Below, piece after piece: positions 1 through 6,709 of a stretch of 8,295 nt of DNA. Numbering within the stretch: the stretch's first letter is position 1; each line of letters starts with the position of its first letter. The position numbers were made by a program, and so were the translations under genes. The notes under the pieces were generated by a model. The model did not search any database. It saw only the letters and a list, made by a program, of their open reading frames with translations, and was not told the DNA's origin. Source of the DNA: CAVPRW01 sp046727435 [NCBI: bacterium] (lineage in GTDB: Bacteria; Tectomicrobia; Entotheonellia; J063); NCBI GenBank assembly GCA_046727435.1, contig JBKPCR010000253.1, forward strand, positions 1-8,295, read 5' to 3'.

Positions 1-2
1 TT

Positions 3-641
3 GTGACCCCAGAGGGCACACCCTGCGCCACCGGTGAAAAAGGCATCATGGTGATCAAGCGTCCGTTCCCTGGGTTGATTCAGACGCTCTGGGGCGATCC
101 TGAGCGCTATGCCCGCGACTATTGGCAGCGTATTCCGGGAGTCTACTACACCGGGGACTCGGCCCACATCGATGACGATGGCTTTGTCTGGTTTGCCGGG
201 CGCGCCGATGAGGTCATCAAAATCGCCGCCCACCGGGTGGGGACGATCGAGGTGGAAACCGCCTTCCTCAAGCATCCAGCGGTGGCCGAAGCCGGCGTCA
301 CCGGGCGACCGGATGCGCTGCGCGGCGAAGTGATCTCAGCCTTCGTCGTCCTGCGACAGGGACATCAGCCGTCGGATGAGCTCAAACATGCCTTGCTCGA
401 CACGGTACGCCGCGATTTAGGCCCGCTGGCGGTGATCGGCGAGATGCATTTTGTCAGCATGCTCCCCAAGACACGGAGCGGCAAGATCATGCGTCGGGTA
501 TTCAAGGCCGTGATCCTCGATCACGACCCGGGCGATATCAGCACCATCGAAGACGAAGTCTCGGTGCACGAGGCGCGCCAGGCCTGGCGACAGATGCGCG
601 AGGAGATTCATCACGAGGAGCGGGCCGGTGCCCGAGAGTAG
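3..641 (+). CDS. Acetyl/propionyl-CoA synthetase-type acyl-CoA ligase, C-terminal part (5' end outside window)
   Basis: This is the C-terminal third of an AMP-forming acyl-CoA synthetase of the ANL superfamily. The family activates a short carboxylic acid with ATP to an acyl-adenylate and transfers it to coenzyme A in the cytoplasm. The visible 212 residues begin near the end of the adenylation domain, with the YYTGD segment (residues 48-52 of the visible part). The hinge motif GRADEVIK follows, with hinge Asp at residue 69, and then the small C-terminal lid domain. The A10 motif PKTRSGKIMRR carries the catalytic lysine at residue 161, the usual site of regulatory lysine acetylation in Acs. 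The tail IEDEVSVHEA resembles the end of Acs/PrpE proteins. The common AGHR motif reads AAHR here. Full-length relatives have about 600-650 residues, so most of the gene lies upstream; the GTG at position 3 is not its true start. The acid substrate cannot be told from this part. Confidence 0.92.
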   Translation: MTPEGTPCATGEKGIMVIKRPFPGLIQTLWGDPERYARDYWQRIPGVYYTGDSAHIDDDGFVWFAGRADEVIKIAAHRVGTIEVETAFLKHPAVAEAGVTGRPDALRGEVISAFVVLRQGHQPSDELKHALLDTVRRDLGPLAVIGEMHFVSMLPKTRSGKIMRRVFKAVILDHDPGDISTIEDEVSVHEARQAWRQMREEIHHEERAGARE

Positions 642-1374
642 CGAAGTCGCAGCCATGTCTGACAGCAAACAGCGGTTGCGCGAAGAGATCTGGCGGGCGC
701 TGACGGTCAACAAGGTGGCGCGCTTTCCGGGGGCGCAGGGACGCATTCCGAACTTCATCGGCGCGGAGGCGGCGGCGCGACATCTGACCATGCTGCCTGC
801 CTGGCAACAGGCACGAGCCCTCAAGTGCAATCCCGATGCACCCCAGCGCTCCGTGCGCTATGCAGCATTGCAGGCTGGGAAGGTGCTGTATATGGCAGTG
901 CCGCGGTTGCGCGAGCTCACACCCTTCATCGCCCTCGATCCCGTCCTGCTCAGGTCCACCGGGCTCTGGCGGGCCAGCAGCATTCAGGGGGCTTTTGCCC
1001 TGGGTAAACCGGTGACGCTGGCGGAGATGCGCCGCATCGATCTGATCGTCGCCGGGTCGGTGGCGGTCAGCCGTGATGGGGCGCGGCTGGGGAAGGGAGG
1101 TGGCTACTCCGACCTGGAATATGCGCTGTGCCGGCAGGCCGGTCTGGTCGACGAGGATACGCCAATCGTCACCACCGTGCACCCCATGCAAGTCGTCCCC
1201 GATGGTGCCATCGAGATGACCGTCCATGATATCTCACTGAGTTGGTTTGCCACGCCTGAAGGTGTCGTCCAGACCGCGAGTCGATATCCATGCCCGCAGG
1301 GGATTCTGTGGGACATGGTGGGCAAGAAATTGGACGAAATCCCAGTGTTGCAACAGCTTGCCGAGCGGCGGTAA
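628..1374 (+). CDS. 5-formyltetrahydrofolate cyclo-ligase-like protein
   Basis: This 248-residue protein resembles the 5-formyltetrahydrofolate cyclo-ligase (MTHFS) family. Classical members use ATP to convert 5-formyl-THF to 5,10-methenyl-THF. The best signature is the glycine-rich stretch GARLGKGGGYSD (residues 151-162), which matches the nucleotide/phosphate-binding loop of the family, followed by a TTVHPMQVV segment (182-190). At about 248 residues it is longer than classical MTHFS (about 190-200) and closer to the longer MTHFSD-like subgroup, so its true substrate is uncertain. I chose the GTG at 628 because GAGGAG at 615-620 lies 7 nt upstream, whereas the in-frame ATG at 655 has no clear ribosome binding site. 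The GTG start overlaps the upstream ligase by 14 nt, which suggests translational coupling in one operon. Confidence 0.85.
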   Translation: MPESSEVAAMSDSKQRLREEIWRALTVNKVARFPGAQGRIPNFIGAEAAARHLTMLPAWQQARALKCNPDAPQRSVRYAALQAGKVLYMAVPRLRELTPFIALDPVLLRSTGLWRASSIQGAFALGKPVTLAEMRRIDLIVAGSVAVSRDGARLGKGGGYSDLEYALCRQAGLVDEDTPIVTTVHPMQVVPDGAIEMTVHDISLSWFATPEGVVQTASRYPCPQGILWDMVGKKLDEIPVLQQLAERR

Positions 1375-1407
1375 CGACTCGGAACGAAATACCATACGCC
1401 ATTGTCC

Positions 1408-2721
1408 ATGCCCCACAGCCAACGGCACAACCATTTCAGAACGCTCCGGCCCCTGCACTTCGCCGATCTGAGCATCCTGCATAATCGAGATTTCCTATGG
1501 TTATGGGCCGCTGGGGGGATGAGCCATGCGAGCCGTTGGATGGAAACGGGCGTCTTGGGCTGGCTCATCCTCGACCTCACCAACTCCCCCTGGCACGTGG
1601 CGTTGGTGGGGGTGGCGCGCTCGGCGCCGCTGTTGGCGTTCGGGCTGTTCGCTGGGCTCATCGCTGATCGTACCAACCGCTGGCTGGTGATGTTGTGCAC
1701 GCAGTCTGTCAACGCCATGATGACCGGCCTCCTGCTGGTCTTGCTGTTGTTCAACGCCATCCAGCCCTGGCATGTCTTGCTTATTGCCTTCATTCTCGGC
1801 TGTAGTACGATTCTGGACATGCCCTCACGACGCTCGCTGATCTACGACTTGGTGGGGCCACAGCGGGTGGTCAGTGCCATGTCCCTGGAAACGGTTAATA
1901 ATACGGTGGGGAAGTTTCTAGGCCCGCTGATCGGCGGGCTGATGATCGAGATGACTGGCTTTGCGGGGGTGTACGGCCTGCTGATGGCCGTCCATCTGCT
2001 GGCGTTGAGCCTCATATTGCAAGTGAAAATCAACCTGCCCGGTCCACCGGGACCTGCCCAGCCCATCTGGCGAAGCCTGGTGACTGGGCTGCAGTACTCC
2101 TTGCACAATCGGGTCGTGCTGGGTGTCCTCTGTATCACGGTAATCATGAATGCTCTGGCGTTCAGTTATGTGCAGATCCTGCCAGTCGTGGCCAGAGACC
2201 ACCTACGGGTTGGGCCTGGGCTCATGGGCCTACTGGCCTCAGCCGACGGCATGGGTACCTTGATCGGCGCCGTCCTCCTCGCGGCCGTGGGGAAACTCTC
2301 TGCTCATGGACGCATTTTCGCGCTGGGGGCGCTGCTCGAGTTGGTCAGTCTCCTGGGCTTTGCCGCCTCACCCTGGTATGCGTTGTCGTGTGTCCTCCTG
2401 TTCGCGGTTGGCCTCGGCAATGCGGGGTTCAGCACCATGCAAAGCACCATCATCTTGCTCTCAGCAGCGCCGGGGATGCGTGGACGGGCCGTCGGCGTGC
2501 TGGGGTTATGTATCGGCTCAACGCCTCTGGGGCTGCTGGAATTGGGCGCCCTATCCGCCGCGGTCGGGGCGCCAGCGGCCATCGGCATCAACGCTGCCAT
2601 CGGACTGGCGCTATGGCTTCCCGTCATCGCTTTCACGCCGTTGCTCTCAAGACCTCAGGAACCGGGGCCTGAGACGTCTTCTCCAGTGATAGAGGAGGGC
2701 TTGCAGAGAAAAAGTACATGA
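1408..2721 (+). CDS. MFS transporter, probable exporter (MFS_3/EntS-like)
   Basis: This integral inner-membrane protein of about 437 residues has a hydrophobicity pattern consistent with roughly 12 membrane segments and belongs to the major facilitator superfamily. The N-terminal part (ILHNRDFLWLWAAGGMSHASRWM) is typical of the MFS_3/enterobactin-exporter-like group. A loop with GLIADRTNRW between segments 2 and 3 matches the family's GxLADRxxRR motif. A second basic loop follows STILDMPSRRSLIYDLV. The C-terminus is hydrophilic and cytoplasmic. The ATG at 1408 is taken as start; an in-frame TTG at 1402 is possible, and neither has a strong ribosome binding site. The gene starts about 33 nt after the cyclo-ligase-like gene, so it is probably co-transcribed with it. 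The substrate is unknown; the operon context does not fix whether it exports or imports a metabolite. Confidence 0.88.
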   Translation: MPHSQRHNHFRTLRPLHFADLSILHNRDFLWLWAAGGMSHASRWMETGVLGWLILDLTNSPWHVALVGVARSAPLLAFGLFAGLIADRTNRWLVMLCTQSVNAMMTGLLLVLLLFNAIQPWHVLLIAFILGCSTILDMPSRRSLIYDLVGPQRVVSAMSLETVNNTVGKFLGPLIGGLMIEMTGFAGVYGLLMAVHLLALSLILQVKINLPGPPGPAQPIWRSLVTGLQYSLHNRVVLGVLCITVIMNALAFSYVQILPVVARDHLRVGPGLMGLLASADGMGTLIGAVLLAAVGKLSAHGRIFALGALLELVSLLGFAASPWYALSCVLLFAVGLGNAGFSTMQSTIILLSAAPGMRGRAVGVLGLCIGSTPLGLLELGALSAAVGAPAAIGINAAIGLALWLPVIAFTPLLSRPQEPGPETSSPVIEEGLQRKST

Positions 2722-2798
2722 TACTTGATCGGCCTCGCTGGGCGGTATCGTGGTGATTAACGTGGGCAGGGTGAATAGCCTGTGTTATACGTTGCCTA

Positions 2799-2804
2799 GA
2801 GGAG
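2799..2804 (+). promoter_or_regulatory. Strong ribosome binding site of the cyclase-family gene
   Basis: GAGGAG lies 8 nt before the ATG at 2813 and fixes that start. The 91-nt gap behind the MFS gene leaves room for a separate promoter, but I see no convincing -35/-10 pair in it. Confidence 0.6.
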
Positions 2805-2812
2805 AATAGTAC

Positions 2813-3727
2813 ATGGAACATCGCATACCAACGAAAGACGAAGTCTTCGCATATCTGAAGGCAGACCGCAACTGGGAACGCTGGGGCAAAGACGATCAAA
2901 TGGGAGCCGTCAATCTCGTGACGCCCGAGAAGCGGCTGGCGGCGGCTCGACTGGTGCGGAAGGGCCGCGCCGTCTCGCTCAGCCGTGTGTTCCCCAAAAC
3001 TCCCGCACCCAATAATCCCACACCGGCGCAGCACTTTATGAAGCGGAATGCCCGTGGGGAAACAGGCGGCAGCGCCACCGACTACTACGGCGTGTCCTAT
3101 CACGGCCAGGCCTCCACGCATCTCGATGCGTTGTGCCACGTGTGGGATAGCAATGGCATGTGGAACGGCCGCAATCCCGACGAGGTAATCACCTTCGATG
3201 GGGCGCAGTGGGGGTCGGTTGAGCATTGGAAAGAGGGCATCATCACCCGTGGCGTGCTCCTGGACGTGCCCAAATACCGGGGAGAGCCCTTTGTCACCAT
3301 GGACAAGCCGATCCACGGCTGGGAATTAGAAGACATCGCCAAGGCTGAGGGCATCACCATGGAACCCGGTGATGCCCTGATCGTCTACGGCGGTCGCGAC
3401 AACTGGGATCAAGTGAATCCCATCTGGGGGAGTGATCCGCGAGGTCGTCCAGGCTTGCACGCCTCCTGCCTGAAGTTCATTCGTCAGTCAGACTGCTGTT
3501 TGCTGGTGTGGGATATGATGGATTTCATGCCCAACGGCTATGACATCCCATGGTCGGTGCACGGCGCCATTTTTGCGTATGGCATCGGGTTGCTGGACAA
3601 TGCCCTATTACAGCCCTTGGCGGAGGTCTGCGCCGAGGAGGAGAGATACGAATTCATGCTCATCGTTGCCCCCTTACGCGTCGTTGGCGGCACCGGCTCG
3701 CCGGTGAACCCCATTGCCATGTTTTAA
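2813..3727 (+). CDS. Cyclase-family metal-dependent hydrolase (kynurenine formamidase-like fold)
   Basis: This 304-residue cytoplasmic protein belongs to the cyclase family (PF04199), which includes bacterial kynurenine formamidase, isatin hydrolase and polyketide cyclase-like enzymes. The metal-binding signature HxGTHxDxPxH appears as HGQASTHLDALCH (residues 97-109), with His103, Asp105 and His109 as expected ligands. Further conserved features are the N-terminal WGKDDQMGAVNLVTP block (24-38), a GDALIVYGGRDNW segment, and GRPGLHASCLKFI. The length (about 300) fits the longer environmental subgroup, whose members are commonly annotated only as cyclase family protein, rather than the roughly 210-residue KynB. 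No kynurenine-pathway gene is visible nearby, so the substrate is open; amide, ester or lactam hydrolysis is likely. It lies downstream of an acyl-CoA ligase and a transporter, consistent with a catabolic or detoxifying cluster. Confidence 0.88.
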   Translation: MEHRIPTKDEVFAYLKADRNWERWGKDDQMGAVNLVTPEKRLAAARLVRKGRAVSLSRVFPKTPAPNNPTPAQHFMKRNARGETGGSATDYYGVSYHGQASTHLDALCHVWDSNGMWNGRNPDEVITFDGAQWGSVEHWKEGIITRGVLLDVPKYRGEPFVTMDKPIHGWELEDIAKAEGITMEPGDALIVYGGRDNWDQVNPIWGSDPRGRPGLHASCLKFIRQSDCCLLVWDMMDFMPNGYDIPWSVHGAIFAYGIGLLDNALLQPLAEVCAEEERYEFMLIVAPLRVVGGTGSPVNPIAMF

Positions 3728-3819
3728 TGATTGGGCGTGCCCCTTATACTCTCACTCGAACCCTCCGGGGGCATAGGCGCCAGGGTATGGGTAGAAACCA
3801 TCCGTGGTGTACCTTCTGC

Positions 3820-3856
3820 CTCTTCCCACGCTGGGAGAGGGCCCGGGTGAGGGGAC
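3820..3856. repeat. GC-rich intergenic repeat-like motif
   Basis: The motif reads TCTTCCCACGCTGGGAGAGG followed by a GGGTGAGGGG block. TCCCA and TGGGA form a small hairpin. This resembles the family of short intergenic repeats of the CCCTCTCCC...GGGAGAGGG...GGGTGAGGGG type, found dispersed in many environmental bacterial genomes. Only one copy is present in the window, so repetition itself is inferred. Confidence 0.4.
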
Positions 3857-3955
3857 GAAGGAGGAGCCAGGGAGAAGGGAGCCAAAGTGATGTGCGATGT
3901 TCCAACGCAGCTTCGCTCACCCGGCCTTAAGGATTCTGCCGACGAAGCATTGCGA

Positions 3956-4081
3956 TCACGACGTGTGCTTACCTAATTTCGCGCGGAGATGCGCGGTGAG
4001 GTCAGCAGCGTGATCCCCATCCACACCAGGCAGGCCCTGCTTGCGGTGACGCGGGGACAAGAGCCGCATCATTGAGCCTTG
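3956..4081 (-). pseudogene. Possible group II intron reverse transcriptase/maturase fragment
   Basis: On the - strand a 41-codon open stretch ending at a TGA contains QGLPGVDGDHAADLTAHLRA. This resembles the N-terminal RT0 region of group II intron reverse transcriptases (pattern NKGxPGVDGMTxxxLxxHL). A second hint is the preceding GSMMRLL, which could correspond to the GNMLRAL helix. No YADD catalytic core, maturase domain or intron domain V is visible, so at best this is a small remnant. The same frame is interrupted upstream by a stop at 4124-4126. The call rests on one short motif and could be chance. Confidence 0.35.
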
Positions 4082-4780
4082 TGCAAGCATTCGACATAGC
4101 CAGCACCTGGTATCGCGCCCCCCTCAGGGGTCCAGCTTTCGATTCGTTACGCAAAACTCGATAGGATAGCTGCTGTTCTCATGTTGACGATGCTCGTGCG
4201 AAGGCCTCACGCACGGGGGATCATTTCTCCTCGACCGAGGCAAGAATCTTTGCAATTGCTGGCCATTTAGACGGGCATAATGCGAGTTACCTGGCGCCGA
4301 TTTCCCACCATGCCCACTGCTGCCTGCCTTCTCGATGATCCTTTCCAAGGTAACACCTCTGGCACATATGGGCTACCTTCGGCCATGTCTACGATGTGCA
4401 CTTGTCATAATCAACAAATTGTTGATATATTTGTCTATCCGTGAACATGTATGTGGAGAACGGAGCTTCAAGGGGGTTGAGCGAGAAACGGGCGCCGGTG
4501 AAGGTGGCCCTGGAGATCAACGGGGGAGATGACGGGATCGTGCGCGCCCAGCCATGGGTTAAGCACGAGGACGTCCGCGGAGTTCGATGAGGAGGTGGCA
4601 GTCAAGACGAGCCAGTATGGGCGCACCGGCCTGAAGCTGAGGTCAGGCACGCGTCAGCAGGGATCTCCGCTGATCCAGCCTCGGTCTCAGCAGCGTGCGC
4701 GGCTGGGTGATGATCATCGGAGCGAGCGGGCTACACATTGGTCACTCCATCATGCGGTCAGCGTCCCTCACGCTTCCCCA

Positions 4781-5230
4781 GGGCACAGGCCCAAGCTCCT
4801 CGATCAGGGCCGAGAAGCCATGCGGATACGACACGACAGTGGGCGAACGGAGGAAGCGTATGTCGGCTAGATCAAGCGGTTGATCCTGTTCCACGGGAAG
4901 CGCCATCCCCTGGACATGGGCGAGGACGAGCTCACACCGCGTTCTCTCGGCGTTGGCCGTGCACGGGCAGGTAAGCGCCGGCGACATCATCTGCACGAAT
5001 CGGTGCTCCAACGAGCGGTCAAAGAGGCCGCGCGCACCATCGGGCTGACCCAGCCGGCCAGTTGTCACATACGACGCCATTCGTTCGTCATCCGTCTCCT
5101 AGAACATGGTTACGATATCCGCACCATACAGGAACTCCCTGGGCATCGGGATGTGAACACAACGATGATTTACACCCACGTGCTGAACCGTGGTGGGCAA
5201 GGGGTCTACAGCCCCATGGACCGTCTCTAG
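4781..5230 (+). pseudogene. intI: Integron integrase IntI, decayed remnant
   Basis: This is a broken tyrosine recombinase of the integron integrase family, the enzyme that recombines attI with attC sites. The N-terminus is recognisable as PKLLDQGREAMRIRHDSGRT followed by EEAYVG, then a TAG (4868-4870) where IntI proteins have Trp. The same frame continues as [20 protein letters not shown]. Near 4938-4945 the match shifts frame, and [12 protein letters not shown] reads in another phase up to about 4979. At that point about 180 codons of the family are missing, including the first catalytic Arg and the Lys region. The C-terminus resumes as [19 protein letters not shown] and runs to GVYSPMDRL. 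It retains the HxxRH box (HIRRH), the late His (PGHRDV) and the catalytic Tyr (TTMIYTH). The enzyme must be inactive. It lies upstream of the cassettes on the same strand, opposite to the usual layout. No in-frame start is visible near the N-terminus. Confidence 0.88.
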
Positions 5231-5250
5231 CCAATGAGACGGCATGACCG

Positions 5251-5434
5251 TGTTAGGATGTTAGACGGCACGATGCCGCAGCCTAACAGGCATCGCACGG
5301 CGCTTGAAGGGAATGCGTAAGGGTGCTAGAATCCAGACGGTTTTGAGGGATGGGCGCTACAGCTGGCGGGGTGATAAGCTGCAGGGCGCTGCAGTGTTTC
5401 ATCAATCCATTCGGCAGTCTAATCGGCGTTAGGC
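5251..5434 (+). other. Candidate attI site and/or degenerate attC between intI and the first cassette
   Basis: This segment starts 20 nt after the integrase stop and contains two core sites of the GTTRRRY type, GTTAGAC at 5260-5266 and GTTAGGC at 5428-5434. The second pairs perfectly with GCCTAAC at 5281-5287, so 5281-5434 could be a 154-bp attC, longer than usual (about 55-140). Inner L''/L' arms are not convincing. A local stem-loop is also present: TGTTAGG (5251-5257) pairs with CCTAACA (5282-5288) and encloses a CGGCA/TGCCG hairpin (5266-5278). One reading is attI at 5260 followed by a geneless cassette; another is that the whole is a remodelled attI. Cassette 1 begins at the 5428 core in either case. 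Confidence 0.45.
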
Positions 5435-5447
5435 GGCGGAGGCCAGG

Positions 5448-5477
5448 TTGACGCTTACGTCGACTGCCGCCTATCAT
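5448..5477 (+). promoter_or_regulatory. Candidate sigma70-type promoter inside cassette 1
   Basis: TTGACG (5448-5453) and TATCAT (5472-5477) are separated by 18 nt; each matches the consensus at five of six positions. Transcription would start near 5484, about 40 nt before the GTG of the nuclease-like gene. A cassette-borne promoter would let this gene be expressed without an integron promoter. It is a sequence match only. Confidence 0.45.
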
Positions 5478-5526
5478 GTCGCCCCACCAGCTTTCGCATC
5501 GTAGTCTCATCTCAAAGGAGGCAGCA

Positions 5527-6447
5527 GTGAGTGCCATCGATATTGAATTCCGGCGAATCGCCGAGTTGCCCACTGCCAGCCTCGTCAGCGAAGAGGACGT
5601 CAAGAACAAGATCGTCTTGCCCATGCTGCGCGCACTGGGCTACAACGATGCCGACTTCAACTACGAAAGGCGGACTGGACGAGGCTACGTCGACGTAGTC
5701 GTCGATCGCTTCCCCGTAGGCATTGTGGTTGAGACGAAGTCGCCACGAACCAGGCTCGACGGCTATGTCGAACAGGTTGAGTACTACGTGTTCAAGAAGC
5801 TCAGTCACGAGCCCGCCGCAATCGTAGCCATACTTACGGACGGCGAGTCATTCCGCATCTACGGCGTCACGGAGGCGGTACGGAGGGGCTCGTTAGGGAA
5901 GCATGAGATCATCGACTCCTTCATGCAGTCGCAAATCGCCGAGCCGACGCTGGTCAGCAGGCTAAGCGAACTCCTTGCGCGAGAGAGAAACGAGGCCGGT
6001 GCCGCGCTGAGTGTAATCACGAGATGCAAGAGCGAAATGGCTGATAAACAGCAACGATTGCACATGATCGACACGCAGATTAGCGATCTGATTACGCAGC
6101 GCGATAGCATCGATGCCCAAATTGGCGAACTGCGACGACAGCGGGCATCAATCGCCGGTCCGCCGATAACCGCTCTGGCGTGCAACACTGCGAAGGTGGG
6201 GCCCTATACCCTCGCCAATTACCCTGCCACGCCACGCATTCTTCGCCTGCTCCTCGATCGGGGAGCACGGTCGAAAGCGAAAGGCGTCGAACGCAAATGG
6301 CTTGACGAACAGCTTATTGGCAAAGTAGACGGAGTCCGCACCGATCAGGCTGTTAGCTTCAGCCTCATCGACCTGAAGAGGGCGGGCAAGATCAATTACG
6401 AAGAGCCTGCAAAGGGTAAGAGCATCAGGCAGGTGTGGCTCAAATGA
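5527..6447 (+). CDS. PD-(D/E)XK nuclease-like protein with HsdR N-terminal-like domain, coiled coil and C-terminal helical domain
   Basis: This 306-residue protein is the gene of cassette 1. Residues about 20-115 match the type I restriction enzyme R-subunit N-terminal domain (HSDR_N_2-like). The segment EEDVKNKIVLPMLRALGY is followed by a PD-(D/E)XK core with GRGYVDVVVD (Asp56) and IVVETKSPRT (Glu69, Lys71), then EQVEYYVFK. The middle (about 165-210) is rich in charged and heptad-like residues and looks like a coiled coil. The C-terminus (about 228-305) may be a small winged-helix-like domain. No helicase motor is present, so it is not a complete HsdR. The GTG at 5527 is chosen because AAAGGAGG (5514-5521) lies 5 nt upstream; a longer version from 5476 would have no ribosome binding site. 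The stop is 25 nt before the extended attC arm. A defence or DNA-processing role is plausible but inferred. Confidence 0.82.
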   Translation: MSAIDIEFRRIAELPTASLVSEEDVKNKIVLPMLRALGYNDADFNYERRTGRGYVDVVVDRFPVGIVVETKSPRTRLDGYVEQVEYYVFKKLSHEPAAIVAILTDGESFRIYGVTEAVRRGSLGKHEIIDSFMQSQIAEPTLVSRLSELLARERNEAGAALSVITRCKSEMADKQQRLHMIDTQISDLITQRDSIDAQIGELRRQRASIAGPPITALACNTAKVGPYTLANYPATPRILRLLLDRGARSKAKGVERKWLDEQLIGKVDGVRTDQAVSFSLIDLKRAGKINYEEPAKGKSIRQVWLK

Positions 6448-6471
6448 GTGTCAGTTTGCAACGCACCTGCG

Positions 6472-6651
6472 CCGCCGCCTAACCCGTCGTCAGACTGTGT
6501 GAAAACTCAATTTTTCAAAAATGTGCCTCAATAAAACCAATGGGTTACGCCGCCCAAAAGGCCAGATTTCGGGGTTTTCACACAGTCTGACGTTGCACCG
6601 GACCGCTCCCTCGCGCCGCTCGCTTGCGGCCGGTGATGAGCGACGTTAGGT
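6472..6651 (+). other. attC site of cassette 1, interrupted by a MITE-like element
   Basis: The R'' arm CCGCCGCCTAAC (6472-6483) is the exact reverse complement of the 12 bases at the 5' border of cassette 1 (5428-5439). The R' core is GTTAGGT (6645-6651). After removal of the inserted element at 6489-6591, the arms form a normal attC of about 72 bp. CACCGG (6596-6601) with CCGC behind it pairs with GCGG-CCGGTG (6626-6635), leaving one extra A on the left side. The inner L''/L' arms resemble those of the next attC, which shares the TGCACCGGAC box. The insertion lies between R'' and L'', so the site is probably non-functional. Confidence 0.75.
6489..6591. mobile_element. MITE-like element, 103 bp, with 18-bp perfect terminal inverted repeats
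   Basis: GTCAGACTGTGTGAAAAC at 6489-6506 is the exact reverse complement of GTTTTCACACAGTCTGAC at 6574-6591. The 67-bp interior is AT-richer than its surroundings and has no coding capacity. Ends of the ACTGTGTGAAAAC type are known from several transposase families, but I cannot assign one. Target duplication is ambiguous: taking the ends as TCAGAC...GTCTGA leaves a CG dinucleotide on both sides, consistent with a 2-bp duplication or none. It interrupts the attC of cassette 1 and is most likely mobilised in trans by a full-length element elsewhere in the genome. Confidence 0.82.
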
Positions 6652-6709
6652 GCGTGCCTCAGGAGGTTGAGTATAGAGAGTGAAGCCAACATCAGCTTGG
6701 AGCATTAGC

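Larger units (their letters stand above)
3728..4780. other. About 1 kb without an intact gene
   Basis: No open frame here shows a recognisable intact protein. The stretch contains a GC-rich repeat-like motif (about 3820-3856), a short - strand reverse-transcriptase-like remnant (3956-4081), and small palindromes: GTGCG/CGCAC around 4196-4214, a C-run/G-run pair around 4119-4133, and CAACAAATTGTTG around 4410. The segment 4440-4780 has fairly open reading in one frame ahead of the integrase remnant, but I recognise nothing in it. The composition and debris suggest old mobile-element ground between the metabolic block and the integron. Confidence 0.6.

Noticed and set aside
3737-3776. TGCCCC/GGGGCA inverted repeat behind the cyclase-family gene as a terminator
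   Set aside because: The loop is about 25 nt and no T-run follows; too weak to call.
4124-4348. A 74-codon open frame on the - strand in the gene-poor region
   Set aside because: It has no recognisable domain or ribosome binding site. It is in phase with the reverse-transcriptase-like remnant, but its sequence does not resemble that family.
4529-4780. Open frame continuous with the integrase remnant, read as an N-terminal extension
   Set aside because: The translated sequence before about 4781 shows no similarity to IntI proteins, which normally start only a few residues before PKLLDQ.
5476-5526. Longer start (ATG at 5476) for the nuclease-like gene
   Set aside because: It has no ribosome binding site and overlaps the proposed promoter, while the GTG at 5527 has a near-perfect AAAGGAGG at ideal spacing.
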